Assembly (NCBI GenBank): GCA_013214355.1
Contig: JABSSL010000037.1
Location: 1-47,624 of the forward strand
From: Saprospiraceae bacterium
Lineage (GTDB): Bacteria > Bacteroidota > Bacteroidia > Chitinophagales > Saprospiraceae
DNA: 47,624 nucleotides
Reading direction: 5' to 3'
Notes under the pieces: model-generated
Told to the model about the DNA's origin: nothing
Database searches by the model: none
What the model saw: only the letters and a program-made list of their open reading frames with translations
Shown here: one piece after another, positions 16,918 to 24,032 of the stretch
How positions within the stretch are numbered: the stretch's first letter is position 1
Layout: each line of letters begins with the position of its first letter
Program-made: the position numbers and the translations under genes

Positions 16918-17852
16918 TTAAACCAATGCACTAGTTCTTTTTCGTCTACAATGCTCCAGGAGTGAGGGTGGCGACTACCATCAGGTCGATAACCTTTATT
17001 TTCGGTCAGGATTAAATCTGCTTCCTGGTTTCCTAATAATCGCAAAGCATTAATGAGGGCAGCCGCGTCCAGGGCATTCATCCCGTAGTAACTTTTCCCT
17101 CGATTTTCCATCCACCATTGGACATCTGGTTCAGTATAGGTACGAACGGCGATGTCTTTTAACCATCTTTCATTTCCGGGTTCTAGATTGGAGAAAGAGT
17201 AAGGAGAGTAGCTGATGAAAGCTTCTTCTTGGTTTTTTGGGGTGCCGCCTAGATTCTTTTCTAGATAGGCTGTTACCCAGGTGGCTTCGTTGACAGCGAT
17301 TGGATTATAATTGAGCCGTTTGGCTCGTTCTAAGGATTGCCAGAATCGAACAAAGTCGATCGGAGAGTCACAGGTCGCAAGGGCACGAGGAGAAAGTCCA
17401 AATCGACTGTTGCCTCGCTTGGCAAAAATAGCTTGTTTCAAGGCTCTGGTGCCCGCCAAGGACATGCCGCAAAACAGGAGGTTTCGTTTAGGGATTTTAT
17501 AATCAGTGACTATTTCCTGCAGATAGGTTTCTATCTGCTGCATCTGTTTTTCCTCAAAGAAGAATTCGAACCGATTACCCGTGCTGACATAGGCTACGGC
17601 GATACCTAGAGGAAGGGAATGATGGAAGATTTTATTGATGGTATCTCGATCTGAATTAAAGAAGACAATCAAACCTTTTGCCTTTTCCTCTTGTGGAAGC
17701 ACTAGGGTGTAACCGGCATCTTCGTAGGGGACATTGATGTTCGGAGCAAGTTGTAAAAGCCCTTGCTTGGGCTCAATTTTCTGTTTGACCAGTTGAGCTG
17801 CCAGCCCATGGGCGCAAAATAGAAAGACAAATAGCGAGAAAAGTGGCCTCAT
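16902..17852 (-). CDS. secreted alpha/beta-hydrolase-like protein
   Basis: A 316-residue exported protein: signal peptide residues 1-19 (MRPLFSLFVFLFCAHGLAA, cut after Ala). The core has LIVFFNSDRD as an early strand, LLFCGMSLAGTRAL as the nucleophile elbow (Gly-Met-Ser-Leu-Ala-Gly), a possible acid in the Asp residues of PRALATCDSPIDF, and HPHSWSIVD near the C-terminus as the probable catalytic His. This suggests an esterase or peptidase of the alpha/beta-hydrolase fold. Substrate unknown. The 3' end overlaps the neighbouring convergent gene by 16 bases. Confidence 0.75.
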   Translation of the reverse strand: MRPLFSLFVFLFCAHGLAAQLVKQKIEPKQGLLQLAPNINVPYEDAGYTLVLPQEEKAKGLIVFFNSDRDTINKIFHHSLPLGIAVAYVSTGNRFEFFFEEKQMQQIETYLQEIVTDYKIPKRNLLFCGMSLAGTRALKQAIFAKRGNSRFGLSPRALATCDSPIDFVRFWQSLERAKRLNYNPIAVNEATWVTAYLEKNLGGTPKNQEEAFISYSPYSFSNLEPGNERWLKDIAVRTYTEPDVQWWMENRGKSYYGMNALDAAALINALRLLGNQEADLILTENKGYRPDGSRHPHSWSIVDEKELVHWFNQLLE

Positions 17853-18228
17853 ATTGCTAAATTAGAATCCAATTACTTCTCTATACACCATTTTAGTACC
17901 TACGTTCATCATCCCATGGGAATGCTCAGTCAAGGACAGGCATCTGCAAGGGCGTGGGATTACCCATTTACTCACCTCCTTGATCACCCCCAGCCGATGG
18001 ATGGAGTTTTCCACCACCGTCTCTCGTGGATGCCTTGATCAACCCCGGATATGTCGCAGGTGAAAATCTATCTGGCTTGCTAGAAAGGCACCTGCCACAG
18101 TTTGGGGAAAATATATGGATACCTTCTATGTATCTATTTTCAAAAGTAAAGAACAGGCACTCACAACTCCCAAACAAAAAATGGTCATGCAACAACACCT
18201 TTTTACTTTACTTAATAAATCATTCGAC
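17853..18228. other. gap without a supported gene
   Basis: About 376 bp between a minus-strand hydrolase and a plus-strand lipoprotein gene. Short open frames exist on both strands but none has a plausible start, composition or family. I see short inverted repeats only, for example GCAGGTG (18056-18062) with CACCTGC (18089-18095), and a near-repeat of CCTTGATCA about 60 bp apart. No convincing promoter or riboswitch was recognised. Confidence 0.5.
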
Positions 18229-18726
18229 ATGCAGAAATTTAGCCCGATCCTTTATCTACTATGCCTGAGTATGCTATGGGCATGTTCCCCAACAGATGCC
18301 CAATATCCCGTCCTTAGCGCGAGTCTTTCTGGCGATACCATGACGGAAGATGAGAAAGCAGTGCACGGCGCAGCCATGGACTATTTAGATGGCTTGTACA
18401 AAGCCGATACTACCTTTATCGAAAGGAGTATTCATCCGGAGTTAAGAAAACGGGGGTATTGGTTCAACAAGAAAAATGAAAGTTATTCAGGTGCATCTGA
18501 TATGACTTACGAGCAGCTCATCAAATTGACCAAAAGGTGGAACAAAGATGGTTCCAGAGCCAATGAAAACTCCGTTAAGGAGGTGACCGTATTTGAAGTT
18601 TTGGACAAAACGGCTACGGCAAAGGTGACAGCTGTTTGGGGAGTTGATTATATGCACTTGGTCAAATTAGATGGAGAATGGAAGGTCATGAATATATTAT
18701 GGCAGTCTCCTCCACCAAACTCCTAG
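18229..18726 (+). CDS. lipoprotein with nuclear transport factor 2/lumazine-binding-like fold
   Basis: I place the start at 18229 because it gives a clean lipoprotein signal (MQKFSPILYLLCLSMLWAC, lipobox Leu-Trp-Ala-Cys). The open frame runs further upstream to 18115 but that extension is not like a leader. The mature protein (about 147 residues) has the helix-then-sheet pattern of the putative lumazine-binding/SnoaL-like group: AAMDYLDGLYKADTTFIERSIHPEL, then VEVLDKTATAKVTAVW-like strands and LDGEWKVMNILW at the end. These proteins bind small ligands or serve as scaffolds; there is no known reaction here. Confidence 0.75.
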   Translation: MQKFSPILYLLCLSMLWACSPTDAQYPVLSASLSGDTMTEDEKAVHGAAMDYLDGLYKADTTFIERSIHPELRKRGYWFNKKNESYSGASDMTYEQLIKLTKRWNKDGSRANENSVKEVTVFEVLDKTATAKVTAVWGVDYMHLVKLDGEWKVMNILWQSPPPNS

Positions 18727-18756
18727 ATCACGAGATTACTTTTTTATCCTGAAAAT

Positions 18757-18792
18757 CACGAGCTTTGCCTGCTCAATTAAGTAAAGCTCGTG
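18757..18792 (+). promoter_or_regulatory. hairpin ending one base before a start codon
   Basis: Perfect 10-bp arms CACGAGCTTT (18757-18766) and AAAGCTCGTG (18783-18792) enclose a 16-nt loop. The right arm ends one base before the ATG at 18794, so any ribosome-binding site of that gene lies in the stem. It may control translation, or it may just end the transcript of the upstream lipoprotein gene. Confidence 0.55.
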
Positions 18793-18793
18793 T

Positions 18794-19297
18794 ATGGAAT
18801 TTGTTTCCGAGAAAATAATTGATCAGGTTGCTCTTTCTCTGGAGGGGTCGAGGGGAGCCTATGAGGAAGCCGTTGAGTTGCTACGGGAAGAGCAACCTGT
18901 TGTTTTAGCCTATCTTTTCAATGAAGAACTAAAGATATTTACGCAAGGAGAGAAAGAGTATATGTTGTACCTTATCCTTGTCATCTGGGAAGCTGTAAAA
19001 GCGGTTAAGCCCGAGGGAATACCCGCCACTTCTACCGATGCTTTTACGGCCAAAGAAGAAAAGAATTGGGAGATCCTACAAGCTCAGAAAAAAAGAACTT
19101 TCCGTGATAAACTAGATGCATTTTTTGATCAGTACCCACAGGAAGATCTCCTCGCTTTTGTGGAGGATGCCCTGGTGGAGGATGAAGAAGACGATGCGGT
19201 AGTTACGAAAGAGGGGCGTGAGGCTGTTTTCATTATTTTAAAAACAGTAATTGATTGCTGGACGAAGGCTGATGAATCTACTTCAGGAACGAAGTAG
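18794..19297 (+). CDS. acidic, all-helical hypothetical protein, 167 aa
   Basis: Unrecognised. It is predicted all-alpha and soluble with a strongly acidic stretch near residues 120-134 (FVEDALVEDEEDDAVV). There is no signal or membrane segment. The start codon is directly preceded by a hairpin. The 3' end overlaps the LytTR regulator gene on the other strand by 15 bases. Confidence 0.6.
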   Translation: MEFVSEKIIDQVALSLEGSRGAYEEAVELLREEQPVVLAYLFNEELKIFTQGEKEYMLYLILVIWEAVKAVKPEGIPATSTDAFTAKEEKNWEILQAQKKRTFRDKLDAFFDQYPQEDLLAFVEDALVEDEEDDAVVTKEGREAVFIILKTVIDCWTKADESTSGTK

Positions 19298-19990
19298 GTT
19301 ATTGACATTGGCCTTGTAGTGCTTACCTACGGGGATCTCGTGCTCACCAATATAAATCCGGTTACCTTCGATGGTTTGGATGTGTTTTATGGCTACTGCA
19401 AAAGATTTGTGGACCTGTAGAAAGTCGGTAGCAGATAAACTGGATAAGAGATCCGAGATTTTGCTGCGCGTCATGATCATTTCCTCCTGAGTAAAGATTT
19501 TGCAATAGTTGCCAGCTGCTTCAATGTATTGAATGTGGCCAACAATTACTTGGGTATGTTTCTTATTGCTTTGCAAAAAAATACGTTTTTCATCTTGCTT
19601 GCTAGTAGAGCTGGTAGGAGTGGGAGCCGAAGTAGATGGAATTGGTTCAATAGCCTTATTCACGGCCTTTAGAAAGCGTTCAAAACTGAAAGGCTTCAGC
19701 AAATAATCTACAATATCGAGTTCATACCCTTCTAAGGCATATTCCGCGTAGGCTGTGGTGACGATCACCTTTGGTGGCTTAGCCAAAACGCGTAAGAATT
19801 CAAATCCTTTCAATTTGGGCATATTCAGATCTAAAAAGATTAGATCGACGGAGTTTTCCTTCAGGTATTCAAAAGCTTCTAAGGCATCATAGCAATTCTT
19901 CATTAACTGCATGCTCGGCAGGAGATCACAATATCCTTTGATAATCTCATGCGCCATGAATTCGTCGTCTATGATGAGGTATCTGATCAT
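19283..19990 (-). CDS. LytTR-family response regulator
   Basis: A 235-residue regulator. The receiver domain spans about 1-120, with acidic residues Asp8 and Asp9, phospho-acceptor Asp54 (FLDLNMP) and Lys near 100 (LLKPFSF). A Ser/Thr/Pro linker (SAPTPTSSTS) leads to a C-terminal LytTR DNA-binding domain (about 138-235) with IQYIEAAGNYCKIFT and FLQVHKSFAVAIKHIQTI. The start overlaps the stop of the sensor gene (ATGA), so they form one unit. Targets are not evident. Confidence 0.93.
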   Translation of the reverse strand: MIRYLIIDDEFMAHEIIKGYCDLLPSMQLMKNCYDALEAFEYLKENSVDLIFLDLNMPKLKGFEFLRVLAKPPKVIVTTAYAEYALEGYELDIVDYLLKPFSFERFLKAVNKAIEPIPSTSAPTPTSSTSKQDEKRIFLQSNKKHTQVIVGHIQYIEAAGNYCKIFTQEEMIMTRSKISDLLSSLSATDFLQVHKSFAVAIKHIQTIEGNRIYIGEHEIPVGKHYKANVNNLLRS

Positions 19991-21138
19991 GTAGTCGTTA
20001 GGCTTAATTTAGCAGTATAAATATTCCCTTTACTATGTAGGGAAAGTTGGTGTGATTTAGGATAGGCTAGCTCAAGTCTTCTCTTGAGGTTTTGTAGTCC
20101 AATCCCCGCTTCACTGGGTAGCTCTAGCTCATCGTAATTGTTTTCTACGGAAAAATGAATAGTATCTCCTTTTGTTGAGAGTTCAATATCAACAAAGGCA
20201 TTTTCCCGCAAGTTTTCGACGCCATGTTTAAAGGCATTTTCCACCAGAATAATAAACAATAGCGGCATGACCTGATGTTTTTCTCCTTCAAAATCCGCAT
20301 TGAAACGCACGTCAATCGTTTTATGATAGCGCATTTTATGGAGACTAATATAGTTCTTCAGATAAGCCACTTCCTCCTCGAGCTTCACAAAATCCGCTTG
20401 TCCTTCATAGATACTATAGCGCATCATATCTGAAAGTTTCAAAATGAGACCTTGGGCAGTTTTAGGGTCCTTTCCTACCCAACCGTACAGGTTGTTCAGC
20501 ATGTTAAAAAAGAAGTGCGGATTGACCTGGCTCTTTAAGTGAAGAAGTTCCGTTCTTGATTTTTCATTCTTGAGTTTTACGAGTTCCTGGAATTGTCGAA
20601 TTACCCAGCCAATGGTTAGAATGATTAAGACAAAGAAATAGCCCACTGCTAATGCCATGGCCTCTAATTCCATATCGTCAGCAATTAAGATCAGCAAAAG
20701 CAGCGCTACGCTGATGCTCAAGTACCAAAAGGAGTAATTGTAAAGAATAGATTTACCGTCGGCGGGCGCTCCCTTTTTCTTTAAGTAGTAGTGGAAAAAA
20801 CGAAACAATAGAATGAAGCCCAGTAACTCAGCAAAGATGAAGGCTAGGGTCGGAAACTTTTCTACACTTTCTAGGATGCCAATCAAGAAAATAGTGCCCA
20901 GTAAAACAGATAAAACCTTCCATTCATTTTTGATCCAGTAAGGAGCATATCTTATCAAGGGCGTTCGCTTGCTTAGCCAACGTAGAGGTTTGTAGCTGAT
21001 GGTGCAAAAAGCCAAACCTGCCAGTAAAACCCCAGTAAGTTCTACTCCAATGGATAAGATGCTTAGTCCGCTACTGAGGAATAGCAGAGCCAGCCCAGGA
21101 ATGAGCAGGAATCGCAGCAACTTTCTAAGCCTTTTCAT
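19987..21138 (-). CDS. LytS/YehU-type sensor histidine kinase
   Basis: A 383-residue membrane kinase. About six helices fill residues 10-182, with no extracellular sensor loop of size. The His-kinase domain has QVNPHFFFNMLNNL with the phospho-acceptor His208. The ATPase part follows (ILVENAFKHGVEN, GIGLQNLKRRLELAYP). It is coupled by a four-base overlap to the LytTR regulator, forming a two-component system. The signal is unknown. Confidence 0.93.
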   Translation of the reverse strand: MKRLRKLLRFLLIPGLALLFLSSGLSILSIGVELTGVLLAGLAFCTISYKPLRWLSKRTPLIRYAPYWIKNEWKVLSVLLGTIFLIGILESVEKFPTLAFIFAELLGFILLFRFFHYYLKKKGAPADGKSILYNYSFWYLSISVALLLLILIADDMELEAMALAVGYFFVLIILTIGWVIRQFQELVKLKNEKSRTELLHLKSQVNPHFFFNMLNNLYGWVGKDPKTAQGLILKLSDMMRYSIYEGQADFVKLEEEVAYLKNYISLHKMRYHKTIDVRFNADFEGEKHQVMPLLFIILVENAFKHGVENLRENAFVDIELSTKGDTIHFSVENNYDELELPSEAGIGLQNLKRRLELAYPKSHQLSLHSKGNIYTAKLSLTTT

Positions 21139-21351
21139 CCCTCAATATTAGGGATATATTAGCCTTCTTGCAAAGAAGTTGTTGAACGGCATAAGTTCAG
21201 GGATCAAAGTATCTGAAAGTGGGATGAAGTTCTTTGCTAGAATGGCGAACATTTTATAAACCAAGGAAGGAGTTGCTGGTCACATATATTTATGAGTAGA
21301 AAAATTGGTCCATAGGTTTGTTGGTGAAACTAAATCGCATCTACAAGTTCT

Positions 21352-21900
21352 ATGAAACAGACCATCTATCTTATCTGGGGAAGTATGATTCTTATCTTAA
21401 TCGGAGCCTACTTGGTGTATCCTTCTCTGTACAGCACTGCATCCATTAAATATTGGATCGAATGGTGTAGCCTCAATATCTGGCTGGCTTACATTCTGAT
21501 CACTATTCTGCGAGGTGTTTTTCTACTCCCCAGCACTCCCTTTGTTCTAGGAGGAGTGTTTCTTTTTCCCCATTCTCCAGCTTTTGTCTTGTCTATTTCT
21601 ATGGTAGGCGTGTTGCTTTCTGCCTGCCTGGTGTACTATCATTCGGGGGGACTGAATTTCAGCGATAAGATAATGGCTAAGTATCCGGAGAGAGTACAAC
21701 AACTGAGCCAGCGCCTGCAAAGTAGGAGATCTACAATGGTGATCACGTTCTGGTCTATGTTTCCTTTGATCCCGACGGATCTGATTTGCTATGTGGCTGG
21801 GCTAGCTAAGATGCCTGTACAGTATATGCTAACGGGTGTACTGATCGGGGAGCTTTTTCTAAACTATTGTCTAGTATACTTGGGAGGAGCTTTGATCTAA
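21352..21900 (+). CDS. TVP38/TMEM64 (VTT domain) family membrane protein
   Basis: A 182-residue inner-membrane protein. Hydrophobic segments at about 5-25, 38-58, 70-95, 118-140 and 150-175 with the family pattern LRGVFLLPSTPFVLGGVFLFP (re-entrant-loop region) and FPLIPTDLICYVAGLAKM. VTT/DedA proteins take part in lipid scrambling or transport across membranes and membrane homeostasis; the substrate cannot be assigned here. It is alone on the plus strand between a divergent two-component pair and a convergent fadD. Confidence 0.8.
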   Translation: MKQTIYLIWGSMILILIGAYLVYPSLYSTASIKYWIEWCSLNIWLAYILITILRGVFLLPSTPFVLGGVFLFPHSPAFVLSISMVGVLLSACLVYYHSGGLNFSDKIMAKYPERVQQLSQRLQSRRSTMVITFWSMFPLIPTDLICYVAGLAKMPVQYMLTGVLIGELFLNYCLVYLGGALI

Positions 21901-21917
21901 GCGAGGATAAAATTAAG

Positions 21918-21955
21918 AATCCCGAACCTGGGCGAGAGGGCCTAGATTCGGGATT
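21918..21955. terminator. hairpin between convergent genes
   Basis: Perfect 9-bp arms AATCCCGAA (21918-21926) and TTCGGGATT (21947-21955), 20-nt loop, between the ends of the VTT gene and fadD. Likely a bidirectional terminator, though T-runs are short. Confidence 0.6.
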
Positions 21956-22024
21956 TCTCGGGTTCTTTACCATGAAGGAAAAAAATCATCCTTCTCAACT
22001 CAAAGACCGAAACTTAAATATGTT

Positions 22025-23704
22025 CTAGGAAGACTTAGCTTCCTCTTCCTTTCTCAATTCCTTTCGTAGGATCTTGCCAACATTAGTTTTCGGTAGATCT
22101 TTTCGGAATTCTACGGCCTTAGGCACTTTGTAACCTGTCATATTCTCACGACAGAATTCTATCAGTTCCCCTTCGTTCAAGGATTTATCTTTCTTAACCA
22201 CAAAAATCTTAACCACTTCTCCTGATTTCTCATGCGGAATCCCGATCGCGGCTACTTCCATCACCTTTGGATGTCCTGCAATTACATCTTCCACTTCATT
22301 CGGGAAAACATTAAATCCAGACACCAAAATCATATCTTTCTTACGGTCAACGATACGGAAAAAGCCATCTTCTGACATGGTCCCGATATCACCTGTACAC
22401 AACCAGCCATCTTTAATCGTATCTGCTGTGGCATCAGGGCGATTGTAATACCCCTTCATGACTTGAGGGCCTTTTACCTGAATTTCTCCAACCCCTCCCG
22501 GGCCTTGTACTACTCCTGCATCATCCACTATTCGTACATCTGTAGAAGGGATGGGTATACCAATCGTCCCCAATCTACCTGTACCATCCAGCGGGTTGGT
22601 AGTGACAACTGGAGAAGCTTCCGTCATTCCATATCCTTCCGATAAGAAACAACCCGTTACTCTCTGCCATTCCTCTGCTACTGCCTTTTGTACTGCCATT
22701 CCTCCTCCAACACTAACTTTTAGACTACTGAAATCTAGTGCTTTAAAGTCTTTGTTGTTCACCAAGGCATTAAATAGCGTATTTACACCCGTCATTAGAG
22801 TAATTGGATACTTTTTGAAGGTATCTACTAATGATCCCAAATCTCTTGGGTTCGTGATCAGGATATTATGCGTGCCAATACTAAAAAGTACGAGGCAGTT
22901 AACGGTGAAGGCGAAGATGTGATACATCGGAAGTGGGCAGATCGCTACTTCCTCGGTTTCTTTTAAAAAGGGCTGCATCCAAGCCTGGTTTTGCTGCATA
23001 TTCGCTACCAAGTTTCGATTGGTAAGCATCGCCCCCTTGGCAACGCCAGTGGTTCCTCCCGTATATTGTAAAAGGATTACATCATCTGGCCCCCCCTTAT
23101 GATCTGGTAAGGTGAACTTTTTACCTTGTTTCAAGGCCTCTGAAAAACTCACCGTATTGGCAATGTCAAATTTGGGAACCATCCGCTTTACCTTCCTAAC
23201 CACAAAATCAACCACCTTCCCCTTCACTGCACCCAGCAATTCTCCAACAGAGGTCGTAATGACAGTCTTGATTTGAGTGTCTCCTAATATCTTTTCGAGG
23301 TTGGCGGCGAAGAGCTCTGATATCACCACCGCTTTCACGCCTGCATCATTAAACTGATGTAACATCTCTCTAGGCGTATATAAAGGATTGGTGTTCACTA
23401 CCACAATACCGGCTCTCAACGCACCAAAAAGTGCGATAGGGTATTGTAGAAGATTAGGCATCATTAGCGCAATTCGATCACCGGGCTCGATTCCTCTAGA
23501 ATTGAGGTAGGCACCAAATTGACGAGAATAAGTGTCTATCTGGCCAAAGGTGAGGGTTTTGCCGCGGCAGGTAAATGCAGGAAGGTTGCTGTATTTCTTA
23601 AATGTTTCTTCGAACATAGATACCAGACTGGGAAAACAATCTGCATCGATATTGGCGGGAACGCCACTTGGATAGTTCTTTAACCAAGGTCTTTCTTCAC
23701 TCAT
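22025..23704 (-). CDS. fadD: long-chain fatty acid-CoA ligase
   Basis: A 559-residue AMP-forming acyl-CoA synthetase that activates fatty acids for beta-oxidation or lipid synthesis. The phosphate loop YTGGTTGVAKG lies at 214-224, GYGMTEASPVV and the C-terminal hinge block GWLCTGDIG and FRIVDRKKDMI follow, and the catalytic Lys is in PKTNVGKILRKEL near the end. Length and architecture match FadD. A 320-bp gap separates it from rpsA on the other strand. Its presence agrees with the AlkB-type hydroxylase further right. Confidence 0.92.
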   Translation of the reverse strand: MSEERPWLKNYPSGVPANIDADCFPSLVSMFEETFKKYSNLPAFTCRGKTLTFGQIDTYSRQFGAYLNSRGIEPGDRIALMMPNLLQYPIALFGALRAGIVVVNTNPLYTPREMLHQFNDAGVKAVVISELFAANLEKILGDTQIKTVITTSVGELLGAVKGKVVDFVVRKVKRMVPKFDIANTVSFSEALKQGKKFTLPDHKGGPDDVILLQYTGGTTGVAKGAMLTNRNLVANMQQNQAWMQPFLKETEEVAICPLPMYHIFAFTVNCLVLFSIGTHNILITNPRDLGSLVDTFKKYPITLMTGVNTLFNALVNNKDFKALDFSSLKVSVGGGMAVQKAVAEEWQRVTGCFLSEGYGMTEASPVVTTNPLDGTGRLGTIGIPIPSTDVRIVDDAGVVQGPGGVGEIQVKGPQVMKGYYNRPDATADTIKDGWLCTGDIGTMSEDGFFRIVDRKKDMILVSGFNVFPNEVEDVIAGHPKVMEVAAIGIPHEKSGEVVKIFVVKKDKSLNEGELIEFCRENMTGYKVPKAVEFRKDLPKTNVGKILRKELRKEEEAKSS

Positions 23705-23943
23705 ATTGGTATTACCTTATGATATTAAGAATGCTTCTTTTATCTATTACAGTAGGACAAGACATACAGGCTAGCTGTTCTGTTGCGCCTAAAAATAAGA
23801 ATTTTCGCTAGTATCAAGAATTAATCTATTCGTGAGCGGAAGCTTATTCAATTGATAATCAGTCACTCCATAGATTATTTATTCCATGCTATGTAGACGT
23901 GTATGGCCGTCTAAAGTAACCTTCTATTTTCTCTGAAGTTTTG
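23705..23943. other. intergenic part upstream of fadD and rpsA
   Basis: Apart from the rpsA promoter that follows at 23944, no gene, strong repeat or clear promoter for fadD was found in this A/T-rich stretch. Confidence 0.4.
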
Positions 23944-23975
23944 TTTGGCAATACGGCTTATTCGCCGTACCTTTG
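23944..23975 (+). promoter_or_regulatory. Bacteroidota-type promoter of rpsA
   Basis: TTTG (23944-23947), 20-nt spacer, TACCTTTG (23968-23975): an exact match to the TTTG/TAnnTTTG pattern of the phylum's primary sigma factor. Transcription should start near 23982, about 50 nt before the rpsA ATG. Confidence 0.8.
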
Positions 23976-24032
23976 CGCGGCTAAAAATATTCCTTAACCC
24001 GCTGGGAAACTGGCACAAAAAGCATTCTTTCA

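Noticed and set aside
18115-18228. Upstream start for the NTF2-like lipoprotein
   Set aside because: The residues before the signal peptide would abolish its N-terminal position. The later ATG at 18229 is better.
17968-18268. Short open frames of 76 and 80 residues on both strands in the gap before the lipoprotein gene
   Set aside because: No family features, unusual composition and overlap with each other. Not supported as genes.
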